Shown piece after piece: positions 1 to 7,116 of a DNA stretch of 64,000 bases (positions within the stretch are counted from its first letter, which is position 1; each line of letters opens with the position of its first letter). This stretch comes from UBA8337 sp963932545 (GTDB taxonomy: Bacteria > Pseudomonadota > Alphaproteobacteria > RS24). Both the position numbers and the translations under genes were made by a program. Below the pieces are notes generated by a model. The model had not been told where the DNA came from. It ran no database searches and was given only the letters and a program-made list of their open reading frames with translations. Location of the stretch: contig CAWVRH010000012.1 in the NCBI GenBank assembly GCA_963932545.1, positions 1 to 64,000 on the forward strand. Direction: 5' to 3'.

Positions 1-393
1 ATCGGCGGCGTCGCCGACCATAAATAGACCCGCCATGTCTGGCAGCAGATCCAGCAACTCCAGGGCTGTGTCTTTCATGTAGTCAGAGGTGAACAGCAAT
101 TTGGCGCCGCAGTCTTTCACTACATATTCAACTTCTGGCGCGGTGAGGCGCGACGAAACAGCGGTGAAATATAGACCAGCGCGTTGCGCGGCCCAGCAGA
201 TTTCCAGAAAATGTTTATTGTTATCCATGAAGATAGCAATGCCATCCCCGACTTGTAGCCCGCGTGCGCGGGCCAGTTGGGCTATTTGATTCGAGTAATC
301 ATTTAGCTGTTTGTAAGTCACAACCTCGTCGGTAGCAGCCATAATAAAGGCTGGGTGTTGCGGATTGTTTCGCGCATGAATATACGGATGCAT
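1..393 (-). CDS. Acyl-CoA synthetase (AMP-binding family), N-terminal part, cut by window edge
   Basis: Translating leftwards from the ATG at 393-391 gives 131 open codons running off the window. The residues resemble the N-terminal lobe of the AMP-binding (ANL) superfamily: a VTYKQLNDYSNQIA segment, then GLQVGDGIAIFMDNN and an EICWAAQRAGLYF segment, the usual order before the first ATP loop. A Shine-Dalgarno GGGAGA (complement of 399-404) lies 5 nt before the ATG and fixes the start. Such enzymes adenylate a carboxylic acid and transfer it to CoA in the cytoplasm. The ATP-binding and C-terminal domains are outside the window, so the substrate cannot be guessed. It is divergent from the crotonase at 492, which suggests a shared acyl-CoA pathway. 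Confidence 0.85.
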   Translation of the reverse strand, partial: MHPYIHARNNPQHPAFIMAATDEVVTYKQLNDYSNQIAQLARARGLQVGDGIAIFMDNNKHFLEICWAAQRAGLYFTAVSSRLTAPEVEYVVKDCGAKLLFTSDYMKDTALELLDLLPDMAGLFMVGDAAD

Positions 394-491
394 CTGTTTC
401 TCCCAAAAAGTACTATTGCAGGAACTATAGAGATATGGGACGTTTCGGCAAGTCACGGATATGCAAGTTTTAGACAGTTTTGGGGAGAAAA

Positions 492-1403
492 ATGTCAGAT
501 TATCAACAAATCAAAACCGAAGTGGATGCTGATGGCATCTTTGTGCTGACCTTAAACCGTCCGAAGGTGATGAACGCTTTTACCGGACGAATGATGTATG
601 AGATTATCGACGCCTTTGATGTCGCCGATGCCGACGACAAGGTTCGCGCGATTATTATCACGGGCGAGGGCGAACGTGCCTTTTGTGCCGGTGCCGATTT
701 ATCGGAAGGCGATAAAACTTTCGATTATGCCGAGCGTAAGGATGCAGGCGAAAAGAAAACAGTCGTGGGAGACGACGGCGCCATCGATTGGTCTAGCGAA
801 GATATTCGCGACAGTGGCGGGCGCGTGACATTGCGAATTTTTGAAAGTATTAAGCCAGTTATTGGCGCCATTAACGGCGCAGCTGTGGGTATTGGCGCGA
901 CCATGCAATTACCGATGGATATTCGCATCGCCTCAGACAAGGCCCGTTTTGGCTTTGTTTTTGCGCGTCGTGGCATTGTGCCAGAGGCTTGCTCGAGCTG
1001 GTTCTTGCCGCGCCTTGTGGGTATCTCGAAAGCCCTACAGTGGTGCTATTCGGGCGAAGTGTTTAATGCTCAAGAAGCCCTCGATGGCGGTCTGGTGAGC
1101 GAGATTGTGCCGCCAGCAGATCTGCTGGCACGAGCCAAAGAAATTGCTTTGCAAATGACCCAAATGAGTTCGCCAGTTTCAGTGGCCATGACGCGCCAAA
1201 TGCTGTGGCGCATGATGGGCGCGGATCATCCTATGGAAGCGCATAAAGTGGACAGCAAGGCCGTGTTTGGCCGTGGCCGTCAGTCGGATGCCAAAGAAGG
1301 TGTGGTTTCTTTCCTAGAAAAACGCCCGCCCGAATTTGCCAATAAGCCAAGCAGCGATATGCCGGATTTCTACCCTTGGTGGGATGAAAAGAAATACAGC
1401 TAG
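492..1403 (+). CDS. Enoyl-CoA hydratase/isomerase (crotonase family)
   Basis: A 303-residue crotonase-fold protein. LTLNRPKVMNAF near the N-terminus, AFCAGADLSEG (first oxyanion-hole segment) and GAINGAAVGIGATMQLPMDIRIA (second oxyanion-hole region) are family hallmarks, followed by RRGIVPEACSSWFLPRLVG. The usual catalytic glutamate after IVPE is present. An insert of about 35 residues after the CAGAD motif (DKTFDYAERKDAGEKK and on) makes it longer than the typical 260 residues. GGGGAGA lies a few bases before the ATG at 492, so the upstream in-frame ATG at 480 is less likely. It probably hydrates enoyl-CoA in beta-oxidation or a related degradation route. Substrate unknown. Confidence 0.9.
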   Translation: MSDYQQIKTEVDADGIFVLTLNRPKVMNAFTGRMMYEIIDAFDVADADDKVRAIIITGEGERAFCAGADLSEGDKTFDYAERKDAGEKKTVVGDDGAIDWSSEDIRDSGGRVTLRIFESIKPVIGAINGAAVGIGATMQLPMDIRIASDKARFGFVFARRGIVPEACSSWFLPRLVGISKALQWCYSGEVFNAQEALDGGLVSEIVPPADLLARAKEIALQMTQMSSPVSVAMTRQMLWRMMGADHPMEAHKVDSKAVFGRGRQSDAKEGVVSFLEKRPPEFANKPSSDMPDFYPWWDEKKYS

Positions 1404-1416
1404 GCAACAGGTTTGC

Positions 1417-2670
1417 TTAGGAAGTTAGCTCGTCCTCACGGCGCATAATTTGCCAAACTGGCGTTAGCGCAATGAGGGCGAGTATCAGCACCATCATCAA
1501 GAAAGCAGAGATGAAAGTGGCGGCTAGTGGCCCAATAATCTCAGTCATAATACCGGTAAGCGTGGCACCTACGGGAGCAGAGCCCATGAAGCCGAGGCTG
1601 TAAAAAGCCAATACGCGACCGCGGGCTTCGGCCGGAGCCTCGACTTGAACAATGGTGCGCGCCATGGTCATGTTTACCCCAGCTGCAATGCCCCAAATCG
1701 CGGCAATCGCACATAGAGACACAAAGTCGGGTGCCAAGGGCACGCCCATTAAAGCGAAACAGCCAATGATAAGCGCGCCCGTCATGGCGCGGCCACGGCG
1801 CTCTACCGGACGGCGCATCATCATTAAAAGGGTGGAGAAAACAGTGCCGCCCCAGAAGCAGAAATTCAGAATAGAAATCTCTAGCTGACCGCCGCCAAAA
1901 ATTTGGGTGACGATGAGTGGCAAAGTAACCATGAAGATGCCAATAAAGAAAATGCCAGTTCCGATGGAAGAAATAATCACCGGACGCATGATGGGCGAGT
2001 TCCAAACGATTGTGAAACCGGCACGCCAGCTCTGGTCGTTTACCTCTCCCTCGGCCAGCTCAGGCTGTTTCATAGGTGGGAAGTTGGGCAGCATAAGCGT
2101 GAACACAAAGCCGACCAGCAGCGCCATGGCCTGCAAGGCTAGCAAAGCCCATGGGCCCGCAAAAGCCGAGGCCGTGCCAGCCAAAACATAGCCCAAAAGC
2201 TGCGCGCCAAATTGGGCGATGAGCGCCATCATGACAGCGCCTTGTATATGAGTGTCCGTGACACGCGATAGAAGCGCGTCGCGAGTTGGCACCATGAAAG
2301 CAAACGTGACGCTCATCATCATTGCGAAAAGCAGGATGTGCCAATATTCCAAAAGCTGCATATAGGTAATCCACCCCAAAGCGATTGGGGGGATGGCGGC
2401 GAGCAAATTGACCCATATGAGAATGGTTCGAGAATCGTTTTTATCGGCGATGCTGCCCGCATAAAGCATTAAAAAAACCTGCGGCAAAGCCAGAGCCACT
2501 TGTGCCGCCGCCAATTGAGCGGCTGTGCCCCCCAAGGTGACGATGACCAAAGTTGGCACCATGACGAACTGCAGCCCATGCGAGGTAAACCATGTGGCGA
2601 TGCTGCCAAGATAGGCAAACATAGGATTGACGCCCCAACGTGGCGTTAAAATTTCACTCTCTTGGGTCAT
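1417..2670 (-). CDS. MFS transporter, EntS-like exporter family
   Basis: A 417-residue polytopic protein with about 12 hydrophobic segments. The start (NPMFAYLGSIATWFTSHGLQF), the AQLAAAQVALALPQVFLMLYAGSIADK loop and a conserved central MRPVIISSIGTG region match the MFS_3 (enterobactin exporter EntS-like) group of drug and siderophore exporters in the inner membrane. GGAG lies 7 nt before the ATG. It is convergent with the crotonase, with 13 bp between stops, and has the winged-helix regulator gene upstream in the same direction. Substrate cannot be inferred. Confidence 0.82.
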   Translation of the reverse strand: MTQESEILTPRWGVNPMFAYLGSIATWFTSHGLQFVMVPTLVIVTLGGTAAQLAAAQVALALPQVFLMLYAGSIADKNDSRTILIWVNLLAAIPPIALGWITYMQLLEYWHILLFAMMMSVTFAFMVPTRDALLSRVTDTHIQGAVMMALIAQFGAQLLGYVLAGTASAFAGPWALLALQAMALLVGFVFTLMLPNFPPMKQPELAEGEVNDQSWRAGFTIVWNSPIMRPVIISSIGTGIFFIGIFMVTLPLIVTQIFGGGQLEISILNFCFWGGTVFSTLLMMMRRPVERRGRAMTGALIIGCFALMGVPLAPDFVSLCAIAAIWGIAAGVNMTMARTIVQVEAPAEARGRVLAFYSLGFMGSAPVGATLTGIMTEIIGPLAATFISAFLMMVLILALIALTPVWQIMRREDELTS

Positions 2671-2766
2671 GCTAGCTCCATCGCCACGGGCGATTTAAAT
2701 CACGGGTGATGTGTGGCCTAACACAAAATAGGCGGTGGAACCAAAGGATAATCGATTGTCTGGTGT

Positions 2767-3237
2767 TTAAGCAGGGTCTTTCACGCGCGTTTGGCTGTTG
2801 CGCGCGCGCGCAACATTTGGCCAGAAGGTTTTGGCAAAAGCGTTCACCGCTTTCTTCATTTTTTGCGTTAGCACATACAGCTCGGATCGGCCAATGCGCT
2901 GATTGGGCTCGATGTAGCCAAGCTCTTCAAAGCGCTGCAAAGAAGCGCGCACCGTGCCATAGGCACGACCCGTAATTTCAACGATATTCTTGGTTACGGT
3001 CGCGCGGCCTTCCGCCTCATTGGTGAGGATGACGAACAGCATAATCCAGTCTTCGTGATGCGGCGTCTGCGTGTCGAAAATATGGTTTCCAAAACGATAG
3101 CTTAGCAAAAGAGTGTTGATGAAATCTTGTGCATCGTTTTCAAGGCCAAGGATTGGCTTGGTGATTTGATTGGGCAGGGTGAAGATTTCTTTTTCTGCGG
3201 CCTTTGCAGATAATTTATGGTTCTGACGTCTAGCCAT
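2767..3237 (-). CDS. Winged-helix (MarR-like) transcriptional regulator
   Basis: 156 residues. A lysine-rich N-terminus is followed at about residues 60-125 by a winged helix: DWIMLFVILTNEAEGR, then the recognition region VTKNIVEITGRAYGTVRASLQRFEELGYIEP and a wing GRSELYVLT. The layout is MarR-like, with a basic C-terminal tail that may also contact DNA. It reads away from a 222-bp AT-rich intergenic region containing two copies of a near-palindromic decamer, possible sites of autoregulation. It may regulate the MFS exporter gene downstream in the same direction. Family assignment by fold pattern only; the ligand is unknown. Confidence 0.6.
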   Translation of the reverse strand: MARRQNHKLSAKAAEKEIFTLPNQITKPILGLENDAQDFINTLLLSYRFGNHIFDTQTPHHEDWIMLFVILTNEAEGRATVTKNIVEITGRAYGTVRASLQRFEELGYIEPNQRIGRSELYVLTQKMKKAVNAFAKTFWPNVARARNSQTRVKDPA

Positions 3238-3295
3238 TATTAATCCCTTTATTTTTATTTTTAGGAAAACTTACTCTAGAGGTTCGGTTAAAAGC

Positions 3296-3346
3296 TTCAA
3301 GTTAAGTTTTTTCTTTTCAGTTAATAAACTGAGAGTTTCAAGTGAA
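3296..3346. promoter_or_regulatory. Two TTCAAGTKAA decamers in the regulator's upstream region
   Basis: TTCAAGTTAA at 3296-3305 and TTCAAGTGAA at 3337-3346 lie 41 bp apart, close to four helical turns, in the AT-rich gap between the divergent winged-helix gene (start 3237) and the DnaA-domain gene (start 3460). Each is a near inverted repeat. They could be binding sites for the neighbouring regulator, but this is inference from position. The rest of the 3238-3459 gap shows no RNA or ORF that I can support. Confidence 0.3.
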
Positions 3347-3459
3347 TGGTCTGGGCACGTGTCTTTTTGTTTTTCTTAAGCCTGTGTTTTCGCGTTATTA
3401 TTCAGCAGTCATGCTCGGGGGCTGGCGATTGTTCATACTGTTAAAAAAAAGAGGTTCTT

Positions 3460-3867
3460 ATGCCCGCTCGTCGAAGAATAATTTGTAAACCAGATCCTGT
3501 TGAAGAGGCCATATCGACCTCGCTCGAAGGGATACAGCGAGAGGCGCAGTTTAGCTTAATCGTCTCTTATGTTCGTGCGGCCAATAATATTTCGCCGGAA
3601 TATCTTTTGGGCCCCAGTCGGGGGAGCCAGCATTTATCTCAGGCCCGACATGTTGTCTATTATCTCTCCCACGTGGGGTTTGGCATGAGCTACACCCATA
3701 TTGGCCAAATGACGACCCGCGACCGCACCAGCGTGGCACATGGGGTGACACGTTTAGAGGATGGCCGCGATGCGCCCGAGCTGGATCGGGCTATGCATTT
3801 TGCAGAACTGGCTTTGGCGGAACTATTTGCAACCAGCTGGAAGGCATCCAATGACTCCGGCGAGTGA
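3460..3867 (+). CDS. DnaA domain IV-like helix-turn-helix protein
   Basis: 135 residues. The region from about 63 to 112 (QARHVVYYLSHVGFGMSYTHIG, then RDRTSVAHGVTRLE) resembles the DNA-binding C-terminal domain of DnaA, where the signature is RDHTTVLHA. There is no AAA+ ATPase domain, so this is not the replication initiator itself. GAGGTTC lies just before the ATG. The gene overlaps the DUF6456 gene by 17 bp, a pairing that recurs in Alphaproteobacteria as far as I recall. It may bind DnaA-box-like DNA as a regulator. The function of such stand-alone domains is not settled. Confidence 0.75.
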   Translation: MPARRRIICKPDPVEEAISTSLEGIQREAQFSLIVSYVRAANNISPEYLLGPSRGSQHLSQARHVVYYLSHVGFGMSYTHIGQMTTRDRTSVAHGVTRLEDGRDAPELDRAMHFAELALAELFATSWKASNDSGE

Positions 3868-4615
3868 GCGGATGTTTCGCCAGCATGCCAAGAAACTGTC
3901 GGCGCCAAATGCCTATCTCAAAGGGCTGGCCAAAGATAGCTTTGGCTTGTTTCGTGAAGGCCAAAAATCGACGAGGCCGCAAGCCACCATCGAGGCTACT
4001 TATGTCTTGGCTTGGCACAAAGCGGATCTTTTGCAAGCGCTCCATTTGCAAAAAGATGAGTGTTTTGAAATATCGCCCCAAGGCCTTGCGCATTTGCGTC
4101 GTTTTCAGGCGGGGGGCTTGTTTATTGCGCAACACAAAGGGCTGGGCAAAGCGGGGCCCGACAGTCTAGTGAAACAGACCCAGACAACCCCCTTGCAATG
4201 GTTGCAAGCGCGCCGACAAGACAAGCGCTTCGGGCTTCAAGATATAGAGTTTGAGGCGGGGAACCGGCTCGGCCAAGATTATGATTGCGCCGCATACCAA
4301 CCCCGACAAACGATGGATTGGCAGCGTCCTGTTTTTGTTGATGGGACGCCGTCCTCCGGCGAGCCAAATTTTGCTGGACACCTTTTGGACGCGCGTAAAA
4401 GACTGGATGCCGCCTTGGTCTATATCGGCCCCGGCTTGTCAGATGTGGCGGTCGCTATTTGTTGTGCTGAAGTTGGTTTGGAAGATTGTGAACGTGGTTT
4501 TGCTTTGCCCAAACGCTCCGGCAAGCTGATGCTCAAAATGGCCCTCATGCGCTTATCGGTGCATTATGGGCTTCAGTCGACTGCCGCCGCTGCCGCATCG
4601 TTTCGGATGCGCTGA
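3851..4615 (+). CDS. DUF6456 domain protein
   Basis: 254 residues from the ATG at 3851, which overlaps the preceding stop by 17 bp and implies translational coupling. The C-terminal third carries the DUF6456 pattern: RLGQDYDCAAYQPRQTMDW, then DARKRLDAALVYIGPGLSDVAVAICCAEVGLEDCERGF and a basic KRSGKLMLKMALMRLSVHYGL helix, which looks like a DNA-binding helical domain. The N-terminal half is weakly conserved. An upstream in-frame ATG (3761) lies inside the DnaA-like gene and is not favoured. The 3' end overlaps the convergent sufE gene by 43 bp. Molecular role unknown; pairing with a DNA-binding protein suggests regulation. Confidence 0.7.
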   Translation: MTPASERMFRQHAKKLSAPNAYLKGLAKDSFGLFREGQKSTRPQATIEATYVLAWHKADLLQALHLQKDECFEISPQGLAHLRRFQAGGLFIAQHKGLGKAGPDSLVKQTQTTPLQWLQARRQDKRFGLQDIEFEAGNRLGQDYDCAAYQPRQTMDWQRPVFVDGTPSSGEPNFAGHLLDARKRLDAALVYIGPGLSDVAVAICCAEVGLEDCERGFALPKRSGKLMLKMALMRLSVHYGLQSTAAAAASFRMR

Positions 4616-4980
4616 ACCATGGCGTAAAACCCATTGGAGCGCTGTGGGGTAAGGTGTTCGCTGAGGCCAAGCTGGGCAAAAGCCCCTTTGGCGTCAAAGC
4701 TGACAATCTCAGCGCGGGTTTTAGCATTATAAAGATCGAGCAAAATGGCGACCAGACCGCGCACGATATGGGCGTCGCTATCGCCACGAAAGCTCAGAGT
4801 TTCGCCTTCAACTTGCGTGACGAGCCAAACCTGACTGACACAGCCCGGCACTTTGTTGGCTTCATTATGTTCGGCATCGCTCAAGGGGGCCAAGCCATTG
4901 CCAAGCTCGATGATGAAACGATAGCGCTCTTCCCAATCGTTAAATAGGGCGAAATCTTCAAGTAGAGTTTCTAGCGACAT
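4573..4980 (-). CDS. sufE: Cysteine desulfuration protein SufE
   Basis: 135 residues of the SufE family. The N-terminal ETLLEDFALFNDWEERYRFIIELG and the VPGCVSQVWL motif with the sulfur-accepting cysteine are diagnostic. SufE takes persulfide sulfur from the desulfurase SufS and passes it to the SufBCD scaffold for Fe-S cluster assembly in the cytoplasm. AAGGAAG lies 6 nt before the ATG at 4980, so the TTG two codons upstream is less likely. No other suf genes lie in the window, so it is detached from the suf operon, which is common. Fe-S clusters made this way would serve CysI, among others. Confidence 0.93.
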   Translation of the reverse strand: MSLETLLEDFALFNDWEERYRFIIELGNGLAPLSDAEHNEANKVPGCVSQVWLVTQVEGETLSFRGDSDAHIVRGLVAILLDLYNAKTRAEIVSFDAKGAFAQLGLSEHLTPQRSNGFYAMVQRIRNDAAAAAVD

Positions 4981-5094
4981 GTTCAACTTCCTTTAGGCGC
5001 CAATCCAATGGGGCGCGATTAGCGCAAAATTAAGCCGAGCTATAAGGGAAAGCAAGTGTGTAAAGAAGCCGCGCAATCATGGTAAAGAAGACCC

Positions 5095-5439
5095 ATGTTT
5101 ATTCGCCTCAAATCTGAGCTTTATGTGCAAGCGCTGGTGCGCCGCGTTAACGCCGCTTTGGCGGCTGCCTATGTCGCTAAGCGAGGCGACACGGATGCTG
5201 GGGTTATTTTCGTGCGCGTTAACCGGTTGGATGGCACGGGCGGCTTATTGTCTTTGTTTACCAATATGGATGGCGAGCGTTTGGCGCGCGTCGTTTTGGA
5301 ACCGGGGACACCGGAGCCAGATATCGATGCTCATCTATCGCGCGAAATATCGCGCGACCCAGATATTTGGGTGATAGATATAGAAGATGTTGCAGGGCGG
5401 CATTTTTTAGACGAGAAACTAGACGGCAATTGGTTTTGA
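5095..5439 (+). CDS. DUF1491 family protein
   Basis: 114 residues matching the alphaproteobacterial DUF1491 pattern: RLKSELYVQALVRRVN at the start, AKRGDTDAGVIFVRVNRLDG in the middle, and ISRDPDIWVIDIEDVAGRHFL near the end. No signal peptide or membrane segment, so probably cytoplasmic. It is followed after 17 bp by the mscS-type gene in the same direction, so the two may be cotranscribed. No biochemical function is known to me. Confidence 0.8.
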   Translation: MFIRLKSELYVQALVRRVNAALAAAYVAKRGDTDAGVIFVRVNRLDGTGGLLSLFTNMDGERLARVVLEPGTPEPDIDAHLSREISRDPDIWVIDIEDVAGRHFLDEKLDGNWF

Positions 5440-5456
5440 GGGAGAGGTAAATAGCA

Positions 5457-6563
5457 ATGCAGGAGTTTATCAACTTAGTGGGTGATGTTTGGAGTTCGGG
5501 CTCCTTTGGGGTGAGTGCCTCAGACTTGCTGACGGCGCTGGCCATCTTTTTGTTCTTTGCTGTCTTGCGGGGGCTGTTCACTCGTTTTGTCTTAAACGCG
5601 TTGGAGCGTGTTACCAAGCGGACAAAGAACGAAATCGACGACATGTTGCGAGAGGCCATCGAGCGCCCTATCAAATTCTTCTTTCTCATTTTGGGCGTGT
5701 TTTTTGCGCTGGAAGCCTTGCCGCTCACGGGACTGCCCGAAGAGCTGGCCGATAAGGTGATGCGCTCGCTCATTGCGGTGGGTATTTTTTGGACTTTTTA
5801 TGCCGCCATCACGCCCGCCCATATGGCATTGAAGCAAATCGGAGACATTCTGTCGCCCGAGATTATTGGTTGGCTGATGACGCTAGTGCGATGGGGCATA
5901 GGCCTGACGGGCGGGGCGACGGTGCTGCAAATCTGGGGTATTCAAATTGGCCCTATCGTGGCGGGCTTTGGATTGTTTGGCGTGGCGGTGGCTTTGGGCG
6001 CGCAGGACTTGTTTAAGAATTTACTTGGTGGCGTGTCTATTTTGGTGGAGCGACGGTTTCAAATCGGCGATCGCATTGAGGTGACGGGCGTTGTCGAAGG
6101 CGTGATTGAGCAAATCGGTTTTCGTTCCACCCGCGTGCGCCGTTTTGATCGAGTGCCTGTCATCGTGCCCAATAATACGTTCTCCGATCATGCGTTGATT
6201 AATTACTCGAATATGACCCAACGGCGAGTGAAATGGACCATCGGCCTAGAGTATCGCAGCACGGCGGAACAGCTAGAAAAAGTGCGCGCAGGTGTCGAGC
6301 AATGGCTGATTGAGGATCCGCGCTTTGTGACGGACGATGAAAATGTCTCTTGCGTGGTGCGTGTGGAAAGCTTTAACGCCAGCTCCATAGACATGATGGT
6401 CTATTGCTTTACCGCTTCTACCGATTGGCTAGACTGGCTGGATGCCAAACAAGGCTTATTGTTCGCGATTAAGAAATTGGTCGAAGAGGCGGGCACAGGT
6501 TTTGCTTTCCCAAGCCGCTCGATTTATATCGAAACGCCGAGTGCGGATACCACCAGCCTTTAA
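5457..6563 (+). CDS. Small-conductance mechanosensitive channel (MscS family)
   Basis: 368 residues. Hydrophobic segments at about residues 20-40, 70-90, 105-125 and 140-180 precede the pore-helix motif GVAVALGAQDLFKNLLGGVSIL and the beta domain RFQIGDRIEVTGVVEGVIEQIG. VPIVPNNTFSDHALINYS-type sequence and a long C-terminal alpha/beta domain follow, all characteristic of MscS channels. Such channels sit in the inner membrane and release solutes on hypo-osmotic shock. The length exceeds E. coli MscS (286 residues) because of extra N-terminal helices. GGGAGAGG before the ATG supports the start. Confidence 0.9.
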   Translation: MQEFINLVGDVWSSGSFGVSASDLLTALAIFLFFAVLRGLFTRFVLNALERVTKRTKNEIDDMLREAIERPIKFFFLILGVFFALEALPLTGLPEELADKVMRSLIAVGIFWTFYAAITPAHMALKQIGDILSPEIIGWLMTLVRWGIGLTGGATVLQIWGIQIGPIVAGFGLFGVAVALGAQDLFKNLLGGVSILVERRFQIGDRIEVTGVVEGVIEQIGFRSTRVRRFDRVPVIVPNNTFSDHALINYSNMTQRRVKWTIGLEYRSTAEQLEKVRAGVEQWLIEDPRFVTDDENVSCVVRVESFNASSIDMMVYCFTASTDWLDWLDAKQGLLFAIKKLVEEAGTGFAFPSRSIYIETPSADTTSL

Positions 6564-6572
6564 GCATTGCTT

Positions 6573-6608
6573 GTTTATGACGCTATTTATGACGCTATTT
6601 ATGACGCT
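6573..6608. repeat. Three tandem copies of a 12-bp unit
   Basis: The unit ATTTATGACGCT occurs three times head to tail, with one mismatch in the first copy. It sits in the gap after the MscS gene and extends into the 3' end of the convergent DUF934 gene, whose stop codon (6595-6597) is inside the array. This looks like replication slippage at a gene end. Confidence 0.8.
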
Positions 6609-7116
6609 GCCAAAGCGCGCCGCGTTGGTCGTCGGCTGCTGGTTGATAGGCGTCCGATAGCTCGCTCATCGCCGCCGTAAACGTCTCTAGCCTGACACTT
6701 GGCGCCAGCTCAAAAGCGGTGATGCCGCAGCGGCGCATCATGGCCCATTGGTCATGCAACACGTCGCCAGAGGCGCGCAGCTCACCTTCAAAGGTAAACT
6801 GCTCCCGCAACACTCGCGCCGCCGAAAAGCCACGTCCATTGCGGTAAGTTGGAAAGGCAATGGAGACTAGCGACAGCATGTCGAGATAAGGTTCCAGCTC
6901 GGCTACGTCTTCGCCTAACTTGGTTTTGCCATTGCCATCCGCCAATAACTGCACGCCCAATTTAGCATTACGGGCGCGCAAACTTTCGGCCTCGGCCTTC
7001 AGGCGCGTAAGCGAGATAATCGTGGGGGCATCGGGCAGCGCGGTTTCATCATCGCTATAGGTCCACTCGTCATGGCACAGCGCGCCATCTTTCATCAGCT
7101 GATACTCATTCGGCAT
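6595..7116 (-). CDS. DUF934 protein of the sulfite reductase operon
   Basis: 173 residues. The core LEPYLDMLSLVSIAFPTYRNGRGFSAARVLRE, followed by GELRASGDVLHDQWAMMRRCGITAFEL, is the DUF934 pattern. This family sits beside cysI/cysH in many Proteobacteria and is annotated only as an assimilatory sulfur protein. Its start overlaps the cysI stop by 11 bp, indicating translational coupling. The usual cysH gene between cysI and DUF934 is absent. The C-terminus ends within a slippage repeat. No catalytic residues can be assigned. Confidence 0.85.
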   Translation of the reverse strand: MPNEYQLMKDGALCHDEWTYSDDETALPDAPTIISLTRLKAEAESLRARNAKLGVQLLADGNGKTKLGEDVAELEPYLDMLSLVSIAFPTYRNGRGFSAARVLREQFTFEGELRASGDVLHDQWAMMRRCGITAFELAPSVRLETFTAAMSELSDAYQPAADDQRGALWQRHK

